Shown: positions 7,485 through 15,383, counted from the stretch's first letter. The stretch: 20,167 nt of DNA from Dichotomicrobium sp964466965 (GCA_964466965.1 CAYXPZ010000044.1:1-20167); one strand, 5' to 3'. The notes: generated by a model from the sequence alone, not told the origin. Made by a program: numbers and translations.

Positions 7485-8492
7485 TTATTCGCTGGCCGAG
7501 ATAGCCGTATCGACGTCGTCCAGGACGCCTTCGGCAAGCGCCGCTGTCGCCTCTTCGATCGCGGGCTGCGCAGCGGTCTGGAATTGTCCCCGGTCTGGCC
7601 GGATGACCTCCATACCTTTCTTTTTCAGCTCTTCGAGATAGAAGCTGTCCTTTTCAGCTTCGACGCGATTGCCTTCGGCGCGGGCAATATCAACGGCGCG
7701 CTGAATAAGGTCCTGATCATCTTCGCTAAGCGTTTCCCACCAGGTTTTGCTCGCTACCCAGTGCCAAGGGAAGTGGACGTGACCCGTCATTACGAGATGA
7801 GACTGGACTTCGTAGAGTTTGCGGGAATAAGGGGAAACCAGCGAGTTCTCGTGGCCGTCCACCTGGCCGGTCTGCATCGCGAGGTAAATTTCGGGCGCTG
7901 GCACGACGACCGGCTGAGCGCCAAGCGCACTCCATATATCGATCCACACCGGAATGCTCGGCAGGCGAAGCCGGAATCCATCTAAGTCGGCAGGCTCTTT
8001 GACCGGTTTGTTGGTCGTCATATGGCGCGGCGCGCGCATCTGAGCTCCGAGGTGGACGATCCCGCCTCTGTCCTCGGCCAAACGTACCAGCTCCTGGCCA
8101 GAGTCGGTTGCCATATAGGCTTCCACGGCTTCGCCGGTCGGGAATAGGAACGGAATCGAGATCGGGTCGTATTCCGGAGCGTACTGGCTACGCCAGTTGC
8201 CCCCTGTCAGCGACATCTGCGTCTCGCCGATGTTAAGGAGCTCCAGAACCGCGTTTTCCCCGCCGAGTTGACCGCTCATGAAGCGGACGACTTCGAAGCG
8301 CCCGGGCGCTTCATCCTCAAGCACCTCACGAAACTTCTTGATGGCGGCTTCTTCCGAGCCGCCGGGCTTCATGGTCGAATTAACTTGTATTTCTATGGAA
8401 CTTTGCGCAGCCGCTTCCGTAACTTGGCCGATTGGGCCAGCGAATAGGGCAGCTACAACGGCCGCGGTGAATAGTTCGCGTCTCCGAAACAT
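7485..8492 (-). CDS. dctP: TRAP transporter periplasmic solute-binding protein (DctP family), second system
   Basis: A 335-residue secreted binding protein. Its signal peptide is RRR-led, has a hydrophobic core AAVVAALFAG and a cleavage site near EAAAQSS. DctP landmarks are MSGQLGGENAVLELL near 70, LDGFRLRLPS (170-179) and EIYLAMQTGQVDGHENSL near 195-212. R176 is the conserved substrate-carboxylate arginine in the FRLRLP motif. GGGAGG six bases before the ATG is a strong ribosome site. The gene begins the QM-VOC-LysR tail of the minus-strand series, 162 bases after the SAF-domain dehydrogenase gene. Confidence 0.93.
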   Translation of the reverse strand: MFRRRELFTAAVVAALFAGPIGQVTEAAAQSSIEIQVNSTMKPGGSEEAAIKKFREVLEDEAPGRFEVVRFMSGQLGGENAVLELLNIGETQMSLTGGNWRSQYAPEYDPISIPFLFPTGEAVEAYMATDSGQELVRLAEDRGGIVHLGAQMRAPRHMTTNKPVKEPADLDGFRLRLPSIPVWIDIWSALGAQPVVVPAPEIYLAMQTGQVDGHENSLVSPYSRKLYEVQSHLVMTGHVHFPWHWVASKTWWETLSEDDQDLIQRAVDIARAEGNRVEAEKDSFYLEELKKKGMEVIRPDRGQFQTAAQPAIEEATAALAEGVLDDVDTAISASE

Positions 8493-8654
8493 GGTCTTCC
8501 TCCCTTAATGCGCCCGTTCAATTCGCGGGCTTGTCAGGGAAGTAGAGCAGATGGGCGCGGCGGTGGGAGAGTCGGCATTCATGACCCCTCCCATCTCCGA
8601 AGACGATGGCCCAGGGCATAGGTGGGACGGGGTCGTGACCGTTTGTTTGTTATA
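8493..8654 (-). promoter_or_regulatory. Intergenic region upstream of the second dctP
   Basis: A 162-base gap between two co-directional genes, the widest in the minus-strand series and hence a likely place for a separate promoter or regulator site for dctPQM-VOC-lysR. A small inverted repeat, GCCCG with CGGGC (9-base spacer), lies about 20 bases before the Shine-Dalgarno of dctP. I could not identify a confident -35/-10 pair or operator. Confidence 0.3.
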
Positions 8655-10001
8655 TCAGATTGTTTCTGCGAGGTTGCGCTCCATCTCCCGGCGCAGATCG
8701 AAGGCCGCCGTGCCATCGTCGATCGCGACGTCTTGATAACGAACAGGGTTGCCATCCGCGACAGGGCGGCGCAGCGCAATACCGTGCGCCAGCCCAAGTG
8801 GCAAGAGCCCGTCGCGCACCGTCCGCTCCGCCGGAAGCAGCCATCCGGAGACTGTGGCCCCGCCCTCGCCGTCGAGCACCTCGCCCGCCGCGAGATCCCG
8901 CTTTGCGCGCGCCGCCACGTCTGCCCGAAACGCGCGCGGCGCACCCGTGGGTTCGCCGCGCAGAGCGACCGAGGCGATCGTGATCGGAAGCTCAAGCCCG
9001 ATCAGGTGCCAGCGCTTATAAGAGACTGCGTAACGTCCCGAAGGATCGACAATGAGATTGTACTCCTCGAAGCAGTGCCGGACGTAGTCGCTGTCCGCCT
9101 CGATACAGACCCACACGCCTTTGCGGATGTCGTAGGATATCTGAGCGCCGTCGCGGGTAAGGGACGAGACAACATCCACCATACCCTTATGGTCGAGGAT
9201 CCCGCCATCGGTACGCGGCCGCATGAGCCGCGGTATGTCCTCGATAGAGCCCGGCGGAAAGCTCAATCCGTCTGCCGGCGCATCAAGACCGCAGGCGTTC
9301 GCAATTGCGGCTGACTCAATCGCAGGCTTGGAGCCATCGAGGAAGGCATTAAACATCTTCGGGTTGAGCCGGCCACGCTCAGCCTGTGCCCGGCTTAGGC
9401 CCCAGTGATCCCAGACCGTGTCAGGCGTCGAACATCGGAAGTGGGGCAGCCATTTATGCCCGCGCCCGGCAGCCACAACCGGAAAGCCACAGGCACGCGC
9501 CCAGTCGACTAACTCGGCGGCGAGTGCCGGTTGGTCCCCATAAGCCATTGAGTAGACGACGCCGGCGGCCGATGCGCGCTGGGCAAGCGCCAAGCCGCAT
9601 AAGGCGTCTGCCTCAACGGTGACATTGACCACAGCCTTGCCCGCCGCGATGGCCGCCAGGCAGTGCTCGACAGCTGCGATGGGATTGCCGGTGCACTCAA
9701 CGATGATGTCGATGGCCGGGTGTGCGGTCAGCGCGTGACAGTCTTCACCAACATGCGTGGTGCCGGCGCGAGCGGCTTCGTCGATGCTTTTGGCGTTGAT
9801 CCGTTCGGCTTCCCAGCCGACAAGCGCAAGATTAGACCGGGCCACGTCGGGCTTGAGGTCAGCAACGGCCGCAAGGTGGATGCTTGGCATGCGTAGCGCG
9901 CGCGACAGAAACATGGAACCGAACTTCCCGGCACCGAGAAGGCCGACGCGCACCGGGCGGCGCGACTCGGCGCGAGCGGCGAGAAGGGCGGAAAGGTTCA
10001 T
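8655..10001 (-). CDS. Homoserine dehydrogenase-like NAD(P)-dependent oxidoreductase with C-terminal SAF domain (COG4091 type)
   Basis: A 448-residue cytosolic oxidoreductase. The Rossmann fold starts VGLLGAGKFG (19-28) and continues with an Asp-ending second strand (AAVADLKPD); IDIIVECTGNP near 100 is typical of this group. The C-terminal part, from about 360, looks like a SAF domain (ARAKRDLAAGEVLDGEGG, then LPLGLAHGIALRRPVADG). This combination matches the family annotated as predicted homoserine dehydrogenase with SAF domain, whose members often sit in sugar-acid or polyol clusters. True homoserine dehydrogenase function is unlikely in this setting. Its ATG abuts the TAG of the dehydratase gene with no gap, and GAGGGG gives a ribosome site. 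Confidence 0.85.
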   Translation of the reverse strand: MNLSALLAARAESRRPVRVGLLGAGKFGSMFLSRALRMPSIHLAAVADLKPDVARSNLALVGWEAERINAKSIDEAARAGTTHVGEDCHALTAHPAIDIIVECTGNPIAAVEHCLAAIAAGKAVVNVTVEADALCGLALAQRASAAGVVYSMAYGDQPALAAELVDWARACGFPVVAAGRGHKWLPHFRCSTPDTVWDHWGLSRAQAERGRLNPKMFNAFLDGSKPAIESAAIANACGLDAPADGLSFPPGSIEDIPRLMRPRTDGGILDHKGMVDVVSSLTRDGAQISYDIRKGVWVCIEADSDYVRHCFEEYNLIVDPSGRYAVSYKRWHLIGLELPITIASVALRGEPTGAPRAFRADVAARAKRDLAAGEVLDGEGGATVSGWLLPAERTVRDGLLPLGLAHGIALRRPVADGNPVRYQDVAIDDGTAAFDLRREMERNLAETI

Positions 10002-11711
10002 CTAATCCCCTCGCGGTTGAGGCGTTGATCCAGTTAGGAAATCGAAGTCGCAGCCCTCAGGCGCCTGCAGGACCGTGCGGGCATAAAGAGCCTGGTAGCC
10101 GCGTGCGGGTGGCTCCGGACGCTCATGCTCTGCGAGACGGACAGCCAGAGTGCTCTCATCGAGCAGGAGATCTATCCGTCTTTCGCTGGCGGACAGTCGG
10201 ATGCGATCGCCAGTCCTGACCGCTGCGAGCGGACCACCAATGGCCGCCTCCGGCGCCACGTGCAGAATGATCGTGCCAAATGCCGTACCCGACATACGCG
10301 CATCAGAAATCCGCACCATATCTGTCACGCCCTGCCGCGCGAGCTTTTTGGGGATCGGGAGGTAGCCGGCTTCCGGCATCCCCGCAGCGACAGGACCTGC
10401 GTGCTTGAGCACGAGAAAGTCATCTGCGGCGACATCCAAGTCTGGATCGTCGATGCGGGCAGCGAGGTCAGCAAGATCTTCGAAGACAACTGCCCGTCCC
10501 TCCGATTCAAGCAGCGACGGCGTGGCTGCTGCTCTCTTGAGAACCGCACCATCCGGCGCAAGGCTGCCATGGAGCGTAATAAGGCCGCCGACCGGCGAGA
10601 TCGGCGCCGCACGGCTTGCGATCACGCTTTTATCTACGAAGCGGAGTGGCTCAGAGAGCCGGTCCCCAAGGCGGGTGCCGGTAATATCGATGGTATCCTG
10701 GTGGAGAAGGCTGCTTATCTCACGCAGGACTGCCTCAACACCTCCGGCAGCGAAGAAATCTTCCATGTAGCCATCGCCGACAGGCTTCAGGTCAACCAGC
10801 ACTGGCGTCTCTTCAGAAATCTCATTGAGCTGCGCGCGCGGGATTCGTATCCCGCGCCGGCCTGCAATCGCTGCGAGGTGGACGAGGGCGTTCGTCGAAC
10901 CCGACAAGGCCATGATCACGCGGAATGCGTTCTCGACCGATTTTTCGGTGATAATATCGCTCGGCCGGACTGGCGCGTTTATAAGCCGCGCTGCGGCGCG
11001 TCCGCTGTCTTCAGCCGCGACAAGACGATCAGCATGAACCGCAGGTATGGCCGCCGTGCCAGGTAGAGCCATTCCGAGGGTCTCGGCAACCGCCGCCATG
11101 GTGCTGGCCGTACCCATTACCGCGCAGGTTCCCGCTGTCGTGGCGAGGCGGGCTTCCACGGCGTCAATCTCGTCGGCATCTATTTCGCCAGCCCGATAAC
11201 GCCCCCAGAAGCGGCGGCAGTCGGTGCACGCGCCAAGTCGCTCGCCCAGATGGCGCCCCGTCATCATCGGCCCCGTGACGAGCTGAACTGCAGGCACATC
11301 GGCCGATGCCGCGCCCATGAGCTGGGCTGGCACCGTCTTGTCGCAGCCCCCGATCAAAACGACGGCATCCATCGGCTGGGCACGGATCATCTCTTCCGTG
11401 TCCATGGCCATCAGGTTCCGGTAGACCATCGAAGTCGGCGACAAGAACACTTCGCCCAGCGATATGGTCGGGAACGGGCGCGCGAGGGCGCCCTCCCCGG
11501 TGATCCCGCGGGTGACAGCCTCGACGAGTTCAGGCATTGTCCGATGACAGTTATTGAAGGCTGATCCGGTGACCGCGATGCCTACCACTGGTTTGTCGAG
11601 CGCACGACGGGACAACCCCATAGAACGTGCGAACGACCGGCGAAGGTAGCGCGCGAACGCCTTGTCGCCGTAGTTGCTGAGGCCGCGGCCAATACCTTTC
11701 TCCTGGCTCAT
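10002..11711 (-). CDS. IlvD/Edd-family dehydratase, probably acting on a sugar acid
   Basis: A 569-residue iron-sulphur dehydratase. Three cysteines fit the cluster ligands: C55 (FNNCHR), C123 (IGGCDKTVPAQLMGAASAD) and C196 (AGTCAVMG). Length and the N-terminal GLSNYGDKAFARYLRRSF segment resemble pentonate/arabonate dehydratases more than the branched-chain IlvD. Expected chemistry is removal of water from a 2,3-dihydroxy acid to give a 2-keto-3-deoxy acid. The ATG overlaps the TGA of the upstream dehydrogenase (ATGA), indicating translational coupling. Clustering with two dehydrogenases and a TRAP transporter, and no ilvBCE nearby, supports a catabolic role. Confidence 0.92.
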   Translation of the reverse strand: MSQEKGIGRGLSNYGDKAFARYLRRSFARSMGLSRRALDKPVVGIAVTGSAFNNCHRTMPELVEAVTRGITGEGALARPFPTISLGEVFLSPTSMVYRNLMAMDTEEMIRAQPMDAVVLIGGCDKTVPAQLMGAASADVPAVQLVTGPMMTGRHLGERLGACTDCRRFWGRYRAGEIDADEIDAVEARLATTAGTCAVMGTASTMAAVAETLGMALPGTAAIPAVHADRLVAAEDSGRAAARLINAPVRPSDIITEKSVENAFRVIMALSGSTNALVHLAAIAGRRGIRIPRAQLNEISEETPVLVDLKPVGDGYMEDFFAAGGVEAVLREISSLLHQDTIDITGTRLGDRLSEPLRFVDKSVIASRAAPISPVGGLITLHGSLAPDGAVLKRAAATPSLLESEGRAVVFEDLADLAARIDDPDLDVAADDFLVLKHAGPVAAGMPEAGYLPIPKKLARQGVTDMVRISDARMSGTAFGTIILHVAPEAAIGGPLAAVRTGDRIRLSASERRIDLLLDESTLAVRLAEHERPEPPARGYQALYARTVLQAPEGCDFDFLTGSTPQPRGD

Positions 11712-12607
11712 GTCAATTCACCATCACGCGCCCGGAAACTGACATTGAGCATGTCCTCGAAGACCCGGATCATGCCGCCCTTATCCTTGTCACCATGGCC
11801 CGCCAGGAGAGCCTGCTGATAGGTGGCCGTGGCAGCTGACAGCACAGGCAGAGGTACTGTCCGACGGCTTGCGATCTCGGCGGCACTAACAAGATCCTTG
11901 TATGCAGCCGCCATCGGATAACCGTCTGAGAAATGCCCTTTCAGGATCCGTGGGGCAAAGAACTCCGATGCGTAGGAACGGCCGGTTCCGCCGTTGACGA
12001 CAGCGGCAACCTTCGTAGGGTCGAGGCCGAGCTTGACGGCAAAAGGAAGGATCTCGGCGAGAGCGGCCGCGTTAATGTCGAACAAGAGTTGATTGACAAG
12101 CTTGGCCAGTTGACCTGAGCCGACCGGCCCCATGTGAATAACCGATGACGCCATGGCTGCCAGCGCGGGGCGCACGCGTTCGAGGGCTTCGGTGTTGCCC
12201 CCACACATTATGGTCAGCGAGCCATCCTCGGCCCGCGCGCGCATGCCCGACACTGGCGCATCGATGAATGTAATGCCCAGGTTGCCAAGCGTTTCGGCCA
12301 AAGTCAGCGTCTGCGTGTGATCGCTCGTTCCAGTATCAACAACGATCGTGCTGTCGCGCAGCGTGGAAGCGAGATTATCGCGGCCGAACAGAACCCCATT
12401 CACCGCGTCGGCATCTGGAAGACACAGAAAAAGCGCCGATACACCAGCAAGCTCGGCGGGCGAGTCGACGATCTGAAGCTCTGACGGTGCGGTCGGCGGA
12501 GGTGTGCGCGTGGATCTGCTGTAAGCCTTGACCCGAAATCGTTGCGCGAGCCGGGCCGCCATCGGCGCGCCCATCTCACCCAGCCCGATGAACCCGAGTT
12601 CTTGCAC
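11708..12607 (-). CDS. 3-hydroxyisobutyrate dehydrogenase-like NAD(P)-dependent oxidoreductase
   Basis: A 299-residue beta-hydroxyacid dehydrogenase. The dinucleotide motif GFIGLGEMGAPMA starts at residue 5, the substrate loop is DAPVSGMRA near 116-124, and the catalytic lysine is K169 in GSGQLAKLVNQ with N172. The frame stays open 65 codons further upstream, but that extension is not protein-like. The GTG at 12607 has a GGAGGG ribosome site and places the Rossmann motif at the usual position, so I chose it. Relatives reduce tartronate semialdehyde or oxidise 3-hydroxyisobutyrate or threonate. It is the first gene of the minus-strand series. Confidence 0.92.
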   Translation of the reverse strand: MQELGFIGLGEMGAPMAARLAQRFRVKAYSRSTRTPPPTAPSELQIVDSPAELAGVSALFLCLPDADAVNGVLFGRDNLASTLRDSTIVVDTGTSDHTQTLTLAETLGNLGITFIDAPVSGMRARAEDGSLTIMCGGNTEALERVRPALAAMASSVIHMGPVGSGQLAKLVNQLLFDINAAALAEILPFAVKLGLDPTKVAAVVNGGTGRSYASEFFAPRILKGHFSDGYPMAAAYKDLVSAAEIASRRTVPLPVLSAATATYQQALLAGHGDKDKGGMIRVFEDMLNVSFRARDGELT

Positions 12608-12783
12608 CCGCTCCCTCCTGCCTGAAAATCGACAACACGCATGTAACGTGAGACGACCATAAGCGACGGGGGCGACGAGGGGCAGACTAATTCCGCGATC
12701 AGGGGCATCGTCGCAGGCGTGCGCAGAGTGTTGCTTGGGAATAGCGGTATCAGGGTCTGGAGTCGAAGTGTGCGATTTTAAGT
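12608..12783 (-). promoter_or_regulatory. Probable promoter region of the minus-strand catabolic operon, truncated by an IS
   Basis: This 176-base leader separates the GTG start at 12607 from the inverted end of the IS5-family element at 12784. The promoter of the dehydrogenase-dehydratase operon should lie here, or transcription may now come from the IS. I could not pick a convincing -35/-10 pair. The only clear signal is the Shine-Dalgarno GGAGGG at about 12612-12617. Confidence 0.35.
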
Positions 12784-12805
12784 GGCTAGGCTCGAAACTC
12801 AATCA
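12784..12805 (+). repeat. Left terminal inverted repeat of the IS
   Basis: This 22-base sequence, beginning GGCTAGGCTC, matches the reverse complement of 13617-13638 at 19 positions. Confidence 0.8.
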
Positions 12806-12867
12806 GGATATTGAGTTGCGACCGCAAATCAGACTCCTTTCCTTCAAACAACGCCATGGAGGCGGGG

Positions 12868-13619
12868 ATGAGCAGACTGTTTTGGCTGGACGACGAAGCC
12901 TGGGCGGCCATCGAGCCGCATCTTCCCAAGAACCAGCCCGGCGCGCGGCGCGCTGACGACCGGCGGGTGATCAGCGGAATTTTTCATGTCCTCAAGACCG
13001 GCTGCCGGTGGAAGGATTGCCCGCCCGCGTATGGCCCGCCGACCGCGATCCACAATCGCTTCAACCGCTGGACGCGCCGCCGGCTGCGGGTCGAGAATCT
13101 CGAAGCGGTGGTGGCGCGCGGCATCATCAGTAAAAGCGTTGCGATCGACAGTACCTACGTCAAAGCGCACCGCTCGGCGCATGGCGGAAAGTGGGCGAAA
13201 GCCCAGGCCATCGGCCCGTCACGCGGCGGACAGACTACGAAAATTTATATGATAACAGACACTTTGGGCCGTCCGGCGGCGATCCGGCTCACCACCGGCA
13301 ATGTCAGCAACACCCGCGCTGCCGGCAGTCTGTTGACCCGCATTCGCCGCCCTGGTGCCTGATCGCGGACAAGGGCTATGATGCTGACGCCCTGCGCAAG
13401 ACCCTGGCCGGGAACGGCACAAAGCCGGTCATTCCCGGTCGGCGCAACCGCAAGCGCGGCATCCGGCATGACCGAAAACGCTATCGCGACCGCCATCTCG
13501 TTGAGAACCCTTTCTGCAGGTTGAAGGACTTCCGGCGCATCGCCACGCGTTACGACAAACTGGCCGCCAACTTCTTATCGGCTGTCGCCATCACAGCACT
13601 CATCGCATTCTGGGTGTGA
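12868..13619 (+). pseudogene. IS5-family transposase, split over two reading frames
   Basis: The first frame runs from the ATG at 12868 to 13362 (164 residues) and has the N-terminal domain (WAAIEPHLPKNQPG, VISGIFHVLKTGCRWKDCP) and first DDE Asp region (SVAIDSTYVKAHRSAHGG, GPSRGGQTTKIY). The second frame (-1 relative, ending at 13619) holds the second half: LIADKGYDADALRKTLAGNG, IPGRRNRKRGIRHDRKRYRD and ENPFCRLKDFRRIATRYDKL. Related elements use programmed frameshifting on an A-run. At the point where homology switches frames (about 13340-13360) I see no such slippery run, so a one-base indel is the likelier cause and the enzyme is probably inactive. Confidence 0.8.
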
Positions 13620-13638
13620 ATGAGTCTGGAGCCTAGCC
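13617..13638 (-). repeat. Right terminal inverted repeat of the IS
   Basis: This is the partner of the repeat at 12784-12805. It overlaps the transposase stop codon (TGA at 13617-13619), a common compact layout in this family. Confidence 0.8.
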
Positions 13639-13705
13639 CTTTGAGTGCCGGCAGCCCAGTGCGGTCGGGGAATGCCAGAAAGCGCCGGGCGAGCCAATGC
13701 GGCAT
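13639..13705 (-). pseudogene. Possible N-terminal gene stub interrupted by the IS
   Basis: Reading leftwards from an ATG at 13703-13705 gives MPHWLARRFLAFPDRTGLPA followed by a few residues before the frame enters the IS right end. The composition is protein-like, and it follows the degenerate ORF upstream (stop 13742) by 36 bases. No continuation is recognised on the far side of the IS. The sequence is too short for family assignment. Confidence 0.25.
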
Positions 13706-13741
13706 GGCGCAGTTGCGCCATCCGCTACTGTCGCCCTTTTT

Positions 13742-13960
13742 CTAAAAGCGAAAGATGCGCTCAAAGTAGGCCATCACCAACTCTGGCGTGGCGGGAATTA
13801 GCATGATTTTCGCGTCGCCCGCGGGTCCGGCGCCTTCCCGGCGCAAGTTGCACAGATAGACAATGTCGGTGCCGCGCAGGTACATCCCCAAGTGGCGTTG
13901 CTCTTGTAGCTTTTCCTGAAGATCACGCAGCGTCGCCGTCAGGTCATTGGCATCAGGATT
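13742..13960 (-). pseudogene. ORF fragment of unknown family (C-terminal part)
   Basis: An open frame of 72 codons ends with TAG at 13742-13744 and begins after a TGA at 13961-13963, with no ATG, GTG or TTG near its start. The peptide looks like real protein: DLTATLRDLQEKLQEQRHLG forms an amphipathic helix, followed by YLRGTDIVYLCNLRREG and a C-terminus LVMAYFERIFRF. In the adjacent frame just upstream, an ATG near 14018 gives MVGWARAIFLVVAGTTRTLK, a membrane-helix-like start. A one-base frameshift would join the two into a roughly 95-residue membrane-anchored protein. I do not recognise the family. Confidence 0.4.
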
Positions 13961-14200
13961 TCAGTGTGCGCGTCGTGCCCGCTACCACCAAGAAGATGGC
14001 GCGCGCCCAGCCGACCATGGGGCGTCTCAGCCGGTCACATTATGCGCATCTTGTGGTTGCGGGTGGCCATGGAACACGCAGCGAACGTGGACCGGCTTTG
14101 CCCCACGTTCATGCTACGTACTTGGGGCGAGCATCGACATGCTTTGCGCCGTTCGCGCTTCGTCTATGCTTCAAAATGCAGCAGGATCGAGAGGTTAAGG

Positions 14201-14275
14201 TGGTGCGCGCACCTGGGATCGAACCAGGGACCCCTACGATGTCAACGTAGTGCTCTCCCGCTGAGCTATGCGCGC
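14201..14275 (-). tRNA. tRNA-Val (anticodon GAC)
   Basis: A complete cloverleaf on the minus strand, 75 bases with encoded CCA. The acceptor GCGCGCA pairs with TGCGCGC, then A-CCA. The D arm is TAGCTCAGCGGGAGAGC. The anticodon stem CTACG/CGTAG has loop TTGACAT with anticodon GAC (Val). The T arm is CCTGG-TTCGATC-CCAGG. Its 3' end faces the IS and catabolic block, the usual orientation for integration at a tRNA 3' end. No second copy of the 3' end was found in this window. Confidence 0.96.
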
Positions 14276-14360
14276 TGTAGACAAAGCCGCAGCAACCGCC
14301 GCCACGTCATTTTGGTTAGCACGAGACCGTGTGGGACGGCAAGTCCCTGGCCATTTCCGA

Positions 14361-14720
14361 TCATGCCGCCAGCAAGCGGTCGACCTCATCCACCAGATGG
14401 CGCAGATGGATCGGTTTCGACAGGATTTTCGCGTTGCGCGGCGCGGCTGATTCCGGGTGGAGCGCCACCGCGGCAAAGCCGGTAATGAACATGATCTGCA
14501 GGTCCGGGTCGAGCTGAGCGGCGCGGCGGGCCAGTTCGATGCCATCCATCTCCGGCATCACGATATCGGTCAGCAACAGCGTGAACGGCTCCCGGCGCAG
14601 GCACTGATAAGCCTGGGCACCGTCACAGAATGCGCGAACCTCATAGCCGGCGCGCTCTAACGCGCGCGCCAGAAACCGGCGCATGGACTCATCGTCTTCG
14701 GCAAGAAGAATACGCTGCAT
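14361..14720 (-). CDS. cpdR: CpdR-type single-domain response regulator (cell-cycle ClpXP adaptor)
   Basis: A stand-alone receiver domain of 119 residues. The acidic pocket is E8-D9-D10 (ILLAEDDESMRRFLARALE), the phospho-acceptor is D52 (LLTDIVMPEMDG), and the signalling Thr (MFITGFA) and Lys (ILSKPIHLRHLV) are conserved. There is no output domain. The whole sequence closely follows the Caulobacter CpdR pattern, including the C-terminal di-alanine (LLAA). In Caulobacter, unphosphorylated CpdR primes ClpXP for degradation of cell-cycle regulators and is controlled by the CckA-ChpT phosphorelay. Tandem ATGs occur at 14723 and 14720; AGAG lies upstream. It is monocistronic, with tRNA-Val downstream and a 180-base gap upstream. 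Confidence 0.88.
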   Translation of the reverse strand: MQRILLAEDDESMRRFLARALERAGYEVRAFCDGAQAYQCLRREPFTLLLTDIVMPEMDGIELARRAAQLDPDLQIMFITGFAAVALHPESAAPRNAKILSKPIHLRHLVDEVDRLLAA

Positions 14721-14900
14721 CATCGGCTCTATACGCAAAACGCGCCTGAGAACGGCGTCATTATCGGTTGGTCAGGACCGTCGCCAATCTATCGATTGAC
14801 ATCGCGAAATCCAGCCCGTTCGTTACATTAACGTTACTGTCAAAGACGCGCCCAGCGTTGTTCGATAGCCCCACCACATTTTCCACAACGTGTGCGTGAG

Positions 14901-15383
14901 TCAGACATCGAGCGTGCCAATGAATTGCAGGTCGACCCGTCGCTGGTGTGGGGCGTCGCGATGCTCAAGCACGTAGATGCCCTGCCAGGTGCCGAGCGCC
15001 ATGCTGCCGCCGACGACCGGTATCGACAAGCTCACTGAGGTGAGCATCGCTTTGATGTGCGCGGGCATGTCATCCGGACCTTCCGTCGCGTGCCGATAGG
15101 GCGCATTACGCGGCGCGAGCTTCTCCAGCGCAGCGAGCAGGTCGCTCTGGACGGACGGATCGGCGTTCTCCTGGATCACGAGGGAGGCGGATGTGTGCGC
15201 GATGAACGCCGTCAGCAGCCCCTGCGCCCCCCCGATCCTTGAGAGCCATTGGCGGATATCGCCGGTAATGTCTGTGAAGCCAGGGCCGCTCGTTGTGATG
15301 TCCAGCCGGGAGTGCCGCTGTGCAAGCGTCTGTCCGTCGGCATCATCGGCCCCAGCTCGGTTGTTCCATAAGCCGCTCGCCAT
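14901..15383 (-). CDS. YjbQ family protein (UPF0047; secondary thiamine-phosphate synthase-like)
   Basis: A 160-residue cytosolic protein. Family landmarks are GFTDITGDIRQWL (34-46), FIAHTSASLVIQENADPSVQ (60-79), the HIKAMLTSVSLSIPVVGG segment and GTWQGIYVLEHRD near the C-terminus. YjbQ proteins form trimers, and E. coli YjbQ has weak thiamine-phosphate synthase activity; the true role is unsettled. The family core starts around residue 24 (HSRLDITTSGPGF), so this copy has an N-terminal extension of about 20 residues, or a later start is used. No clear Shine-Dalgarno precedes 15383. Confidence 0.88.
   Translation of the reverse strand: MASGLWNNRAGADDADGQTLAQRHSRLDITTSGPGFTDITGDIRQWLSRIGGAQGLLTAFIAHTSASLVIQENADPSVQSDLLAALEKLAPRNAPYRHATEGPDDMPAHIKAMLTSVSLSIPVVGGSMALGTWQGIYVLEHRDAPHQRRVDLQFIGTLDV

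Larger units (their letters stand above)
12784..13638 (+). mobile_element. IS5-family insertion sequence (IS427-like), about 855 bp
   Basis: The ends are imperfect inverted repeats: GGCTAGGCTCGAAACTCAAT at the left (12784 onwards) against GGCTAGGCTCCAGACTCATT read inwards from the right (13638), with 19 of 22 positions identical over the full repeat. One transposase reading region fills the element, in the plus direction. The bases next to the two ends (AGT on the left, CTT on the right) do not show an obvious target duplication, so an old insertion or later rearrangement is possible. Confidence 0.85.

Noticed and set aside
12608..12802. N-terminal extension of the HIBADH-like protein by 65 codons to an ATG at 12802
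   Set aside because: The extension is not protein-like, crosses the IS left repeat, and the internal GTG at 12607 has an excellent ribosome site and gives the normal family length.
13704..13721. ATGGCGCA-GT-TGCGCCAT hairpin as terminator
   Set aside because: The loop is only two bases, and the T-run (13737-13741) is 15 bases away on the plus side with no plus-strand gene upstream except the IS; kept only as a minor palindrome.
13964..14485. Overlapping plus-strand frames of 80-170 codons across the tRNA
   Set aside because: They run antisense through tRNA-Val and cpdR and have no domain signature; they are shadow frames of GC-rich DNA.
14724..14900. CtrA-type site upstream of cpdR
   Set aside because: Only a single TTAA half-motif (in CATTAACG) is present; the TTAA-N7-TTAA pair is missing.
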